45,379 nt of DNA, from NCBI GenBank assembly GCA_031119205.1, contig JAVHYF010000031.1:1-45379 (forward strand), in the 5' to 3' direction. Shown in pieces: positions 26,860 through 35,425 of the stretch. Under the pieces are notes generated by a model that was not told the DNA's origin, ran no database searches, and was given only the letters and a program-made list of their open reading frames with translations. The position numbers and the translations under genes are program-made. This DNA is from Moraxellaceae bacterium. GTDB taxonomy: Bacteria > Pseudomonadota > Gammaproteobacteria > Burkholderiales > Rhodocyclaceae. Position 1 is the stretch's first letter; every line of letters starts with the position of its first letter.

Positions 26860-28482
26860 TTACACCCGATAGCGCGCCATTTCCTTTTTCATGCTCTCGG
26901 TCAGCTGGTCGAGGCGATGCGCCGCGTCGGCAGTGCTGGAGGCTGCGGCGTTGTTCTCTTCCGAGATCTGCGCGATGCGCTCGACCTGTTGCGAGATGGC
27001 GTTGCTGGCCTGGGCCTGTTCGCTGATCGCCTCGGCAATCTCGGAGACCATGTGCAGTGCCTCGTTGGCACGGTCGCGTATGCGGGTGATGGTCTCGCCG
27101 GCAACCTGTGCGCCCTCGGCACTTTCGCGAACGCGTTCGGCAACGCCGCCCATGTGGTCGACCACCGTCAGCGCGCCGTTCTGCACGCCGCCGATCATGC
27201 CTTCGATCTCCAGCGTGGCCTTGGTGGTGCGTTCCGCCAGCTTGCGCACTTCGTCGGCTACGACGGCGAAGCCGCGCCCCAGCTCGCCGGCACGTGCCGC
27301 TTCGATGGCGGCGTTCAGCGCCAGCAGGTTGGTCTGGTCTGCAATTTCCTTGATGACGCGTACCACGCCGCCGATCGCGTCGGCCTGCTGGCGCAGGTCC
27401 TCCACGCCGCTGGCGGCGCTGCGCACCGTCTCCACAGCGGCATTGATGCGGGTCACCGTGTCGAGGATGACGCGCTCGCCATCGCTGGCCATCTGGCCTG
27501 CGTCACGGGACATGCTGCTGGCATCCTGCGCGCGGTCGCCCACGTGATTGATGCTGACGGTGAGTTCTTCGATGGTGGCCGCGATTGACGAGGCGGATTC
27601 GGAAGCCAGTGCTGCGCTCTTCGATACTTCGTCCGCCGTGTGGCTCATGCTGCGGGTGGATTCGGCCACGCCTGCGACCGTCTCGTTGATGCCGCGGAAG
27701 CTCTTCTGCAGGGTGCCCAGCAAGCCGTCCAGGGCGCGTGCGGTGTCGGCGATCTCGTCCTCTTGCTGGGTGTTCACCCGCAGCGTGAAATCCAGTCGCG
27801 TGGAGGCGGCAGCGGTGGCGTCGCGCGCGGCCGCAAGAGGGCCGGTGACGGAGCGCTGCAGCCAGAAGCCGAGGCCCAGCACCAGCCCGCTGGCGATGAT
27901 GATCAGCGTGATCATCGTGGTGCGCGTGCTCGCATAGGCCGCCTCGGCATTCTCGCGGGCCGCATTGGCGCTTTCCTGGCTGCGTTTGACGATGCCGTCG
28001 ATAGTGTCATTGACCAGCTTGGCAGCGGCCACCGCGCGCGGGTCGGACACGGGCGGTGGATTGTTCGGGTCGAGTGCGCGCGATACTTCGAGGATGGGTT
28101 TCACCACCTCCATGTACTCGGTGGTAGCCCGGCTGAGTGTCTCCGCTTGCTTCAGGTCTTCGGCCGGCAGGGGCAGCTTGCCGTAAGACGCCAGCAGGTC
28201 GTGGATGCGGGCGACGCGGTCCTGCATGGCCTTCTCGGCGGTCAGCTTGGGCGCGACGTCCTTGGCCGCGATGTGGCGCAGCACTTCCATGCGGATGCTG
28301 ACCATCTGGGTGTTCAGATCCCGGGCGGTGTCCACCGCATGCAGCGTCACGTCGCTGATCTGACGGAGGTTTTCCTGGGTGGCGGCCAGCCGGTTGACCG
28401 CCATGAAGCCCAGCAGGACAAGGGCGAAGACGGAAACGGCAATCATGCCGGCAATACGCCGGCCTACGGTCAGACGGATCAT
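26860..28482 (-). CDS. methyl-accepting chemotaxis protein
   Basis: 540 residues, standard class. The first membrane helix is at about 11-31; a periplasmic helical domain of the four-helix-bundle type (about 32-187) follows, then a second membrane helix ([15 protein letters not shown]), a HAMP region ([15 protein letters not shown]) and the cytoplasmic coiled coil. The hairpin tip that binds CheA/CheW is intact: [24 protein letters not shown] followed by [18 protein letters not shown]. It senses an unknown ligand and controls the flagellar motor through CheA. No chemotaxis genes adjoin it. A rho-independent terminator follows the stop. Confidence 0.95.
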   Translation of the reverse strand: MIRLTVGRRIAGMIAVSVFALVLLGFMAVNRLAATQENLRQISDVTLHAVDTARDLNTQMVSIRMEVLRHIAAKDVAPKLTAEKAMQDRVARIHDLLASYGKLPLPAEDLKQAETLSRATTEYMEVVKPILEVSRALDPNNPPPVSDPRAVAAAKLVNDTIDGIVKRSQESANAARENAEAAYASTRTTMITLIIIASGLVLGLGFWLQRSVTGPLAAARDATAAASTRLDFTLRVNTQQEDEIADTARALDGLLGTLQKSFRGINETVAGVAESTRSMSHTADEVSKSAALASESASSIAATIEELTVSINHVGDRAQDASSMSRDAGQMASDGERVILDTVTRINAAVETVRSAASGVEDLRQQADAIGGVVRVIKEIADQTNLLALNAAIEAARAGELGRGFAVVADEVRKLAERTTKATLEIEGMIGGVQNGALTVVDHMGGVAERVRESAEGAQVAGETITRIRDRANEALHMVSEIAEAISEQAQASNAISQQVERIAQISEENNAAASSTADAAHRLDQLTESMKKEMARYRV

Positions 28483-28537
28483 GCTGTGGGCTCCCGAGCG
28501 CCTCGATCGGGCGCTGCAGACGGGATTAGCGACCTGT

Positions 28538-28554
28538 CTTCAGGTTTACTGAAG
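28538..28554 (-). repeat. small hairpin downstream of ilvA
   Basis: CTTCAG-GTTTA-CTGAAG is a perfect 6-base stem in the 131-base gap between ilvA stop and chemoreceptor start. It has no clear T-run on the reverse strand, so it is at best a weak ilvA terminator; it may also lie in the chemoreceptor promoter region. Confidence 0.3.
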
Positions 28555-28613
28555 GGCAGCCCTCTGACTATTTACGTAGAGAATGGCGCAGGGGCGACCC
28601 GCCCCGCGCCGGT

Positions 28614-30140
28614 TCAGCCCAGGAACAGGCGGTAGGCCGGGTTGGCCGTCTCGTCCACGTACTCGTAGCCGAGCCGGTCGAGGAAGGCCTGGAAGCGATC
28701 CTGATCTGCTGCAGGAACCTCCATTCCCACCAGCACGCGGCCGAAGTCCGCGCCGTGGTTGCGGTAGTGGAACAGGCTGATGTTCCACTCGCCATGCAGG
28801 GTGTCGAGGAAGCGCATCAGGGCGCCGGGCCGCTCGGGGAAGATGAAGCGCAGCACGCGCTCATCCTTTGCCAGCGGCGAATGCCCGCCCACCATGTAGC
28901 GAACGTGGCTCTTGGCCAGCTCGTCGTCGGTGAGGTCCAGCGTCGCCAGCCCCTGCTGGTTGAGTTGCTCGACCAGGGTGCAGGACTCGGCGCGGTTGCG
29001 TACCGAGATGCCGACGAAGACATGGGCGGCCTGGCGGTCGGCGTAGCGGTAGTTGAACTCGGTGATGTTGCGGGCGCCGAGCTGCGCGCAGAACAGGCGG
29101 AAGCTGCCGGGCTGCTCGGGAATGGTTACCGCCAGTACGGCCTCGCGCTGCTCGCCCAGTTCGGCGCGTTCGGCGACGAAGCGCAGGCGGTCGAAGTTCA
29201 TGTTGGCGCCGGAGGCCACGGCCACCAGCGTCTTGCCCTGCGCGCCTTCGCGCGCCGCCCAGGCCTTGGCGCCGGCGACCGCCAGCGCACCGGCGGGTTC
29301 GAGGATGGAGCGGGTGTCCTCGAAAACGTCCTTGATGGCGGCGCAGATGGCGTCGTTGTCGACGCGGATGACTTCGTCGACGTATTGCTCACACAGCCGG
29401 AAGGTCTCGTCGCCGACGCGCTTCACCGCCGCGCCGTCGGCAAACAGTCCGACGTGATCCAGCGTCACCACGCGACCAGCCGCCAGCGACTGCGCCATGC
29501 CGTCGGCATCGTCAGCCTCGACGCCGATGACCCGGGTGCCGGGCTTCAGACGCTTGATGTAGGCCGCCACGCCGGCAATCAACCCGCCACCGCCGATGCA
29601 GCAGAACACCACATCGATGGGGCGCGGGTGCTGGCGCAGGATTTCCATGCCCACCGTGCCCTGGCCGGCGATGACATCCGGATCGTCGAAGGGATGCACG
29701 AAGCTGAACCCTTCGCGTGCCTCCAGCTGGCGGGCGTGGGCATAGGCTTCGTCGAAGGATTCTCCGTGCAGGACCACCTCGCCGCCACGGCCGCGCACGG
29801 CATCGATCTTGATTGCGGGCGTGGTCACCGGCATCACGATGACAGCGCGGCAAGCGAACTTCTGCGCCGCCAGCGCAACGCCTTGTGCATGGTTGCCGGC
29901 CGAGGCGCAGATGACGCCGCGCGCTCTTGCTTCGGGCGACAGCTGGGCCAGCTTGTTGTAGGCGCCGCGCAGCTTGAAGGAGAACACCGGCTGCAGGTCT
30001 TCGCGCTTCAGCAGCACGTGGTTGCCGGTGCGTCGCGACAGGCCGGGGGCTTCGTCCAGCGGCGACTCGATGGCGATGTCGTAGACCTGGGCGTTGAGGA
30101 TGCGCTCCAGGTAATCGGTGTTGGTGTTGCTGTCGCTCAA
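28614..30140 (-). CDS. ilvA: biosynthetic threonine ammonia-lyase
   Basis: 508 residues (E. coli IlvA has 514). It deaminates threonine to 2-oxobutanoate, the first committed step to isoleucine, with pyridoxal phosphate on Lys 56 in FSFKLRGAYNKL. The phosphate loop CCIGGGGLIAG and NHAQGVALAA are present. The C-terminal third carries two ACT-like regulatory repeats (EQPGSFRLFCAQLG..ITEFNYR and ERPGALMRFLDTL..ISLFHYRNHG), so isoleucine feedback is expected. The start is a TTG whose TTGA overlaps the stop of the upstream gene, with GGAG five bases ahead; this gives the correct N-terminus, and the upstream open frame is unlike the family. Confidence 0.95.
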   Translation of the reverse strand: MSDSNTNTDYLERILNAQVYDIAIESPLDEAPGLSRRTGNHVLLKREDLQPVFSFKLRGAYNKLAQLSPEARARGVICASAGNHAQGVALAAQKFACRAVIVMPVTTPAIKIDAVRGRGGEVVLHGESFDEAYAHARQLEAREGFSFVHPFDDPDVIAGQGTVGMEILRQHPRPIDVVFCCIGGGGLIAGVAAYIKRLKPGTRVIGVEADDADGMAQSLAAGRVVTLDHVGLFADGAAVKRVGDETFRLCEQYVDEVIRVDNDAICAAIKDVFEDTRSILEPAGALAVAGAKAWAAREGAQGKTLVAVASGANMNFDRLRFVAERAELGEQREAVLAVTIPEQPGSFRLFCAQLGARNITEFNYRYADRQAAHVFVGISVRNRAESCTLVEQLNQQGLATLDLTDDELAKSHVRYMVGGHSPLAKDERVLRFIFPERPGALMRFLDTLHGEWNISLFHYRNHGADFGRVLVGMEVPAADQDRFQAFLDRLGYEYVDETANPAYRLFLG

Positions 30141-30550
30141 GGCAGCTCCGCCGTCTTCACTTCGCGCACGCCGATCGCGTAATAGCGCGTCTCGGCAAAG
30201 CAGTTGGTGGGCACACCGACGTGCTCTTCGTAGGTCAGCGACACGCGCTTGCCGATCAGCGCGTTGATCTGCGCGGCCACTTCGTCGTCGCGCACCGAAA
30301 AGGCGAATATCTCGGCCGGCTGGCCGGGCAGGTTCACCAACGCCAGATCGCCCTCCCAGGTCTTGCAGATCCACCCCTTGCGCGAAATCTTCTGGACGTA
30401 ACCGGCGCGCTCACCATCCGAGTAGTTGTAGGTGAGCGTGGCCCAGGTGTACAGCAACGCCAGCCCGAGGACGACGGCCAGCAGGGTGATGAGGATCCGG
30501 AGTGCTTTGCCAGCCTGGCGGGTACGACGGAAGTGCGCGGTATGCAGCAT
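30137..30550 (-). CDS. small single-pass membrane protein, unknown function
   Basis: 137 residues. A basic N-terminus (HFRRTRQAGKALR) is followed by one membrane helix (ILITLLAVVLGLALLYTW) and then a soluble domain of about 90 residues starting YNYSDGERAGYVQKISRKGWICKTWEGDLAL. The GWxCKTWEG block and the ending TNCFAETRYYAIGV are, from memory, shared by conserved hypothetical proteins of betaproteobacteria, some misnamed as 6-phosphogluconate dehydrogenase. Orientation predicts the domain outside the cytoplasm. Its stop overlaps the ilvA start by four bases. I cannot assign a function. Confidence 0.82.
   Translation of the reverse strand: MLHTAHFRRTRQAGKALRILITLLAVVLGLALLYTWATLTYNYSDGERAGYVQKISRKGWICKTWEGDLALVNLPGQPAEIFAFSVRDDEVAAQINALIGKRVSLTYEEHVGVPTNCFAETRYYAIGVREVKTAELP
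30146..30149 (-). promoter_or_regulatory. ribosome binding site that fixes the TTG start of ilvA
   Basis: GGAG lies five bases before a TTG at 30140, inside the end of the upstream gene. No ATG or GTG gives a better N-terminus, so this pair decides the start and indicates coupling. Confidence 0.7.
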
Positions 30551-30628
30551 GGAGGCCCCTTGTTGTTGTCCTGCGCTTGATCGCGGGTGCCTGATCTTAA
30601 CCGCCTTTCGCTGCCTGCCCGCTACCGT

Positions 30629-32134
30629 CTATTGCGCTGCATCACCCGGCAGTGCGCGGCGGTACTGCAGCGCCTCGGCGACATGGGTGCTGGCGACGTC
30701 GCGCGCGTCAGCCAAGTCCGCCACTGTGCGCGCCACCTTCAGCACGCGGTGATACGCGCGTGCCGACAGACCCAGGCGCTCGATGGCCTTGCGCAACAGC
30801 GCGGCGCCGGCTTCATCGGGGGCGCACCAGATGTCGATCTCCCCGGCATCGAGCTCCGCATTCGGCTTGCCCTGACGCGTCAGCTGCCGCTCCCGCGCCT
30901 GGCGCACGCGTTCGCGCACCACGGCCGTGGACTCACCGGGCGGCAGGGTCTGCAGTTCGTCGGCGCTCAGGTTGCCGACTTCCATGGCGAGGTCGATGCG
31001 ATCCAGCAGCGGGCCGGAGATCTTGCCGCGATAGCGCGCCACCTGATCCGGCGTGCAGCGGCACTGGCGTTGACGCGATCCCTGGTAACCGCAGGGGCAG
31101 GGGTTCATCGCCGCCACCAGCTGGAAGCGCGCCGGAAAGTCGGCCCGCTGTGCAGCACGCGAGATGGTGATGTGACCCGTCTCCAGCGGCTCGCGCAGCG
31201 CCTCCAGTACACGGCGATCGAACTCCGGCAGCTCGTCGAGGAACAGCACGCCGTTGTGGGCCAGCGAGATTTCGCCCGGGCGTGGCGAAGCGCCGCCGCC
31301 TACGAGTGCCGGCGCAGACGCGGAGTGATGGGGCGAGCGGAATGGGCGCAGGCCGAAACGTGCTGGATCGAAGCGCCCCTCCAGCGACTGTACGGCGGCG
31401 CTCTCCAACGCTTCCGCGTGGGGCAGGGCTGGCAACAGGCCTGGCAGGCGGCTGGCCAGCATGGACTTGCCGGTGCCGGGCGGTCCGTAGAGCAGGACCG
31501 AGTGCTGGCCCGCTGCGGCGACTTCCAGCATGCGGCGTGCCGGCCCCTGTCCGCGCACGTCAGAGAGATCGGGGTAATGCGGAATGGCGGGCAAGGCCGT
31601 GTGTTCGACCTGGGGGAGATCGCCGTGACCATTGAAGTGGGCCACCACGGCCAGCAGGCTGTCGGCCGCCAGGATGCGAAGTCCCGGCACCAGCGCGGCC
31701 TCAGCGGCGTTGGCGTGCGGAAGGATCAGGGTGCGGCCGGTATCCGCGGCCCGCCAGGCCATGGCCAGTGCGCCGCGCACCGCGCGCAGTTCGCCCGACA
31801 GCGACAGCTCGCCCGCGACTTCGTACTCGGCCAGCGTACTGGCCTTCATCTGGTCGGACGCGGCGAGGATGCCCAGTGCAATCGCGAGGTCGAAGCGGCC
31901 GCTTTCCTTGGGCAGGTCGGCAGGCGCAAGGTTGGCGGTGATGCGACGCTGGGGGAACTCGAACTGGCAGGTCTGCAACGCGGCCCGCACGCGATCGCGT
32001 GCCTCCTTCACTTCGGTGTCCGGCAGGCCGACCAGCGAGAAGCTGGGCAGGCCGTTGGCGAGGTGCACCTCGACGACGACTTCCGGCGCATCGAGCCCGG
32101 CGAGGGCGCGGCTTTTGACGAGGGCGAGCGACAT
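30629..32134 (-). CDS. comM: YifB/ComM family Mg-chelatase-like AAA ATPase
   Basis: 501 residues. The N-terminal domain has the Lon-like ChlI fold (LVGLPDTEVKEARDRVRAAL, NLAPADLPKESGRFDL). The AAA core has Walker A YGPPGTGKSMLA, FRSPHHSASAPALVGGG, Walker B GVLFLDELPEF, and a sensor region with MNPCPCGYQG followed by a short Cys cluster. The C-terminal helical domain contains LSARAYHRVLKVART. ComM is a hexameric helicase that promotes branch migration when donor DNA is integrated during natural transformation; many non-competent bacteria also have it. The ATG at 32134 gives the family's MSLALVKSRAL start. Confidence 0.95.
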   Translation of the reverse strand: MSLALVKSRALAGLDAPEVVVEVHLANGLPSFSLVGLPDTEVKEARDRVRAALQTCQFEFPQRRITANLAPADLPKESGRFDLAIALGILAASDQMKASTLAEYEVAGELSLSGELRAVRGALAMAWRAADTGRTLILPHANAAEAALVPGLRILAADSLLAVVAHFNGHGDLPQVEHTALPAIPHYPDLSDVRGQGPARRMLEVAAAGQHSVLLYGPPGTGKSMLASRLPGLLPALPHAEALESAAVQSLEGRFDPARFGLRPFRSPHHSASAPALVGGGASPRPGEISLAHNGVLFLDELPEFDRRVLEALREPLETGHITISRAAQRADFPARFQLVAAMNPCPCGYQGSRQRQCRCTPDQVARYRGKISGPLLDRIDLAMEVGNLSADELQTLPPGESTAVVRERVRQARERQLTRQGKPNAELDAGEIDIWCAPDEAGAALLRKAIERLGLSARAYHRVLKVARTVADLADARDVASTHVAEALQYRRALPGDAAQ

Positions 32135-32256
32135 GGCGCCGAGTCTAGCCCAGCGCTTCGCGCACCGGCCATCCTTGCCCGCAGGTCGCGACAGGCCTTG
32201 CCTTCGCGGCTTCGGGCTTGCAGCATGCTGCTCGTCTGTGAGTACCGGATGGCTTC

Positions 32257-34131
32257 ATGAAACCTTCATTCCTGCGCTGGCTCGCGATGAGCCTTTGCCT
32301 TGCCTGGATCCACACAGGCATGGCCGCCGAACTGGCCTCGGCGCGCATCGCGGAAATCACGTCCTGGTTGCCGCCCACGCCCCGGGGCCTGGGGCCTGTC
32401 TGTGCGGATCGGCCAGCCTGGTCGGCAGTGGTGGCGAGCGGGCGCGTGCAGGGCGTCGTGGCGGCTGCCGACAAATTGCTCGGCCAGCCTTTCCCGTCCT
32501 GGGACGATGACGCCTACCGCGAGTTCTCGCGCAACGGCCAGCGGGTGCGTGGCGAGCGCATGATGAATGCTCGCAAGGCCTGGTTGTTGCCATTGGTGCT
32601 GGCCGAGTGTCTGCAATGGGACGGCCGCTATCGCGAGGCACTTGCCACCACTCTGCGCGAACTGGCGACACAGCCTTCGTGGAGCTGGCCGGCGCATGAC
32701 AAGAGCCTGCGCAACCTGCGCGGCGACTACGAGGTGGATCTCTTCGCAGCCGACCTCGCGCATGAGCTTGCACAAGCACTGTACATGCTGGGTGATCGCG
32801 TCGACGAGGCCACGCGACAGCAGGTAGTTGCCGCACTGGAGCAGCGTGTCTTCGCGCCGATGCGGCGCAGTTTCGCCAGCGGTCGCGACCACTGGTGGCT
32901 GAAGGCCGATCACAACTGGAACGCGGTGTGCCTGAAGGGAGTCGTGGCCGCCGCATTGACCCTGCAGGATTCGCGCGAAGAGCGGGCCTTGTTCGCCGCG
33001 GCTGGCGAGCACTACATCCGCCGTTATGTGGAAGGTTTTGCGGCTGACGGTTACACCACGGAGGGCCCGGGCTACTGGAACTACGGCGTATCGCACTTCG
33101 CCGAGCTGCACGCGGCGTTGTGGCAGGCCAGCGGCGGTCGCATCGACCTGTTTGCGGAGGAGCCCGCCAAGGTGCGGGCGATTGCCTTGTACGGTGTGCG
33201 CATCGAGATGCGGCCCGGCAACAGCGCGGCTTTCAGCGATGCATCACCGACCACCCGCATGGACGATTTCACCCGTGCCTATACCAACGAGGTGCTGGGC
33301 CTCGGCTTGCCCTTCCGGCTGGCGGCCTTGCCGGTCACGCCGCAGCAGGCGCCGAACAATGCGCCGCTGGCCACGGCAGCCTTGCTGCTGTCGGCCGCTC
33401 CGCCCGCCCGGGTGGCCCCACCCAGCGACGAACCCGGGCTGCGCAGCTACTTCGACCAAGTGGGTGTCCTTGTCACGCGACCACGGGAGGGCGGACGCCT
33501 CGCGGCCAGTATCAAGGCCGGTGGCAATGGCAACCACAGCCATAACGACATCGGCAGCTATGCGATTGGGCTGGGCAGTGAACAGCCGGTGGGCGACGTC
33601 GGCCGCCCGCAGTACACGGCGCGCACCTTCGGGCGTGAGCGCTACAGCATCCGGGCGATCAACTCCTACGGTCACCCGGTACCGCTGGTGGCAGGCACCC
33701 TGCAGCGCGAAGCCACCACGGTGAAGCCGCAGGTGCTCGTCACCCGTTTCGGGGACGAGGCCGACAGCATCGAGATCGACCTGGCGAGCGCCTATGCCGT
33801 GCCGGCGCTGCGCAACCTGACCCGCCAACTGCGTCATGATCGTGCCGCGGATGCTATCAGCATCGAAGACCGGTTCCGCTTCGACAGCCCGCAGGCGTTC
33901 GAGCTCGCGATCACCACGCTGGGAAGCTGGCGCAGGCGCGAGGATGGTCTGCTCGAATTCCGTCGCCGAAACGAGTCCTTGCTGGCCCGGATCGAAGCGT
34001 CTGCAAGCTTCGACCTCGTCGAGGAGCGCATCGACGAGGAGGGCCTGAGCTTCACGCGTCTTGCTGTCCGCCTGCGCGAGCCAGCGACCGAAGGCTTCGT
34101 CCGCCTGCACTACACGCCGACAGCACGCTGA
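32257..34131 (+). CDS. secreted heparinase II/III-family polysaccharide lyase-like protein
   Basis: 624 residues with a signal peptide ending near MAAEL. The N-terminal half is an alpha-barrel type region with LKADHNWNAVCLKG and YTTEGPGYWNYGVSHF. The C-terminal half is a beta-sheet domain opening with the family's GGNGNHSHNDIGSYAIG block, where the His and Asn help catalysis or metal binding in heparinase II, PL15 and PL17 enzymes. The family cleaves acidic polysaccharides (heparin-like, alginate-like) by beta-elimination. Exact substrate cannot be told. No transporter or sugar-utilisation genes surround it; turnover of the cell's own exopolysaccharide is one possibility. It is divergent from comM and convergent with the GDT1-family gene. 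Confidence 0.87.
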   Translation: MKPSFLRWLAMSLCLAWIHTGMAAELASARIAEITSWLPPTPRGLGPVCADRPAWSAVVASGRVQGVVAAADKLLGQPFPSWDDDAYREFSRNGQRVRGERMMNARKAWLLPLVLAECLQWDGRYREALATTLRELATQPSWSWPAHDKSLRNLRGDYEVDLFAADLAHELAQALYMLGDRVDEATRQQVVAALEQRVFAPMRRSFASGRDHWWLKADHNWNAVCLKGVVAAALTLQDSREERALFAAAGEHYIRRYVEGFAADGYTTEGPGYWNYGVSHFAELHAALWQASGGRIDLFAEEPAKVRAIALYGVRIEMRPGNSAAFSDASPTTRMDDFTRAYTNEVLGLGLPFRLAALPVTPQQAPNNAPLATAALLLSAAPPARVAPPSDEPGLRSYFDQVGVLVTRPREGGRLAASIKAGGNGNHSHNDIGSYAIGLGSEQPVGDVGRPQYTARTFGRERYSIRAINSYGHPVPLVAGTLQREATTVKPQVLVTRFGDEADSIEIDLASAYAVPALRNLTRQLRHDRAADAISIEDRFRFDSPQAFELAITTLGSWRRREDGLLEFRRRNESLLARIEASASFDLVEERIDEEGLSFTRLAVRLREPATEGFVRLHYTPTAR

Positions 34132-34140
34132 GGGCCGCTG

Positions 34141-34713
34141 CTAAAGCAATCCGTCCAGCCCCAGCAGGGCGGCGATGCCCAGCAGCGCGAAGACCGCAGC
34201 GGCTACTTTGTGCACCACGCCGATGGGCACCCGCTTCATCAGCGCGTCGCCAGCGAATACGGCGGGCGCGTTGGCGAGCATCATGCCCAGCGTGGTGCCT
34301 GCCACGACGGCGATGAAGGCTTGGTACTGGGCGGCCAGCGCAACCGTGGCGATCTGGGTCTTGTCGCCCATCTCGGCCATGAAGAAGGCGACCACAGTGG
34401 TAATGAAAACGCCGAAGCGGCGCGTGGTGGTGGCCTCGTCGTCGTCCAGCTTGTCGGGAATCAGGATCCACACCGCCATGGCGAGGAAGGACAGGCCGAG
34501 GATCCAGCGCAGGACGTCCGGGCCGAGCACGGTGGTGACCCAGGCGCCGACGGCGGCGGCGAATGCGTGGTTGGCGAGGGTGGCCGCGAGGATGCCCAGG
34601 CAGATGGTCCAGGGCTTGCGGAATCGGGCGGCGAGGATGAGGGACAGAAGCTGGGTCTTGTCGCCCATTTCTGCCAGGGCAACGACCCCGGTCGATATCA
34701 GGAAGGCTTCCAA
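34141..34713 (-). CDS. TMEM165/GDT1 family manganese exporter (MneA-like)
   Basis: 190 residues, about six membrane helices in two homologous halves, each with the diagnostic E-x-G-D-K-T motif: LAEMGDKTQLLSL near residue 15 and MAEMGDKTQIATV in the second half. Bacterial members export Mn(2+). The best start is a TTG at 34713 with GGAG five bases upstream, giving MEAFLISTGVVAL, the usual N-terminus; further upstream the frame runs through the riboswitch. A yybP-ykoY manganese riboswitch precedes it, which independently supports a role in manganese export. An acidic loop (PDKLDDDEATTTRR) separates the halves. Confidence 0.94.
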   Translation of the reverse strand: MEAFLISTGVVALAEMGDKTQLLSLILAARFRKPWTICLGILAATLANHAFAAAVGAWVTTVLGPDVLRWILGLSFLAMAVWILIPDKLDDDEATTTRRFGVFITTVVAFFMAEMGDKTQIATVALAAQYQAFIAVVAGTTLGMMLANAPAVFAGDALMKRVPIGVVHKVAAAVFALLGIAALLGLDGLL

Positions 34714-34718
34714 AATGA

Positions 34719-34722
34719 CTCC
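34719..34722 (-). promoter_or_regulatory. ribosome binding site of the GDT1-family gene
   Basis: GGAG five bases before the TTG start at 34713. It directly follows the 3' arm of the 10-base inverted repeat at 34723-34767, so that stem could control its access. Confidence 0.65.
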
Positions 34723-34767
34723 ATGAACCGGCAAACATACCAATGACCGCGGCGCGCGCCGGTTCAT
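34723..34767 (-). promoter_or_regulatory. expression-platform inverted repeat of the manganese riboswitch
   Basis: Reverse-strand ATGAACCGGC (34767-34758) is perfectly complementary to GCCGGTTCAT (34732-34723), 25 bases apart. The 3' arm ends one base from the GGAG of the GDT1-family gene. It is well placed to switch ribosome access depending on whether the aptamer has bound manganese. Confidence 0.55.
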
Positions 34768-34780
34768 CGACGTGCTGCGG

Positions 34781-34894
34781 TCAAAGGTCTCGCCAATCCA
34801 GTGAAGTCGCCTGTGCCATGTCCCGGCGGACAAGTCTGTTGACACAGGCCCCGTGCAGTTCCGGCGAACGACGGGCGGCTACTCCCCAATGAGG
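34781..34894 (-). ncRNA. yybP-ykoY manganese riboswitch aptamer
   Basis: Reading the reverse strand, the conserved elements appear in order: GGGGAGTAGC (34887-34878), GTCAACAGACTTG (34843-34831), GGGACATGGCA (34824-34814) and GGCGAGACCTTTGACC (34794-34779). These are the hallmark blocks of the yybP-ykoY class, which binds Mn(2+) at the junction of two docked helical legs and usually turns on manganese export genes. A TAAAAT promoter-like hexamer lies just upstream. It stands in front of a GDT1-family exporter, a known partner of this riboswitch. Confidence 0.9.
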
Positions 34895-35026
34895 AAGCCG
34901 ATTTTAGCGTTTTGCCCTGACGGGCGCCACGACCATTTATCGAAGCGGCGTTATCCGATAAAATTACTCGGGTATTGCCGGCGTGCCCGTACCGGGGCCG
35001 GCCCATCGAACCCACGGAGCAAGACC

Positions 35027-35353
35027 ATGAGCGTGCAGGACACCATCCGCGAAACCGTCACCAACAACCCCGTCGTGCTGTACATGAAGGGCACGCCGAG
35101 CTTCCCGCAGTGCGGCTTCTCCGCCACCGTGGCGCAGATCCTGAAGCTGTCCGGCGTCACCGAGTACGCATCGGTGAATGTGCTGGCCGACGACGAGATC
35201 CGCCAGGGCATCAAGGAATACGCCAACTGGCCGACCATCCCCCAGCTCTACATCAAGGGCGAGTTCGTCGGTGGTTGCGACATCGTCAAGGAGATGTACC
35301 AGGCCGGTGAGCTGCAGACCCTGCTGAAGGACGCCGGCATCACGACCGCCTGA
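35027..35353 (+). CDS. grxD: monothiol glutaredoxin GrxD
   Basis: 108 residues. The active site is the monothiol CGFS (Cys near 29) in [14 protein letters not shown]; downstream are [19 protein letters not shown], with the TIPQ cis-Pro loop and GGCD glutathione-binding turn. Such proteins carry [2Fe-2S] clusters bridged with glutathione, often with BolA, and serve iron-sulfur trafficking. The ATG at 35027 has GGAG eight bases upstream; the longer open frame reaches into the riboswitch region and is rejected. A clear terminator follows. Confidence 0.96.
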   Translation: MSVQDTIRETVTNNPVVLYMKGTPSFPQCGFSATVAQILKLSGVTEYASVNVLADDEIRQGIKEYANWPTIPQLYIKGEFVGGCDIVKEMYQAGELQTLLKDAGITTA

Positions 35354-35376
35354 GTTGTCGGGGCCGGATCCGGAAA

Positions 35377-35398
35377 GCCGCCTGCGGGCGGCTTTTTT
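35377..35398 (+). terminator. rho-independent terminator after grxD
   Basis: GCCGCC-TGCG-GGCGGC followed by six T, preceded by three A. It begins 24 bases after the grxD stop. The A/T flanks could let it work on both strands, ending the reverse-strand operon whose last stop is at 35426. Confidence 0.92.
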
Positions 35399-35425
35399 CA
35401 TTGGCCCTGCCGACGCTTCGTGCGC

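Larger units (their letters stand above)
34714..35026. other. divergent intergenic region: manganese riboswitch and grxD promoter region
   Basis: 313 bases between the GDT1-family gene and grxD. The reverse strand holds a promoter-like TAAAAT (34901-34906), the yybP-ykoY aptamer and an expression-platform stem. On the forward strand a TAAAAT at 34959-34964 could be the grxD -10 element, with a weak TTTATC 17 bases ahead; a TTATC-C-GATAA dyad overlaps it. Confidence 0.6.

Noticed and set aside
28483-28613. A flagellar sigma-28 promoter for the chemoreceptor
   Set aside because: A TAAA-like and GCC-like pair exists on the reverse strand but spacing and second element do not fit the consensus.
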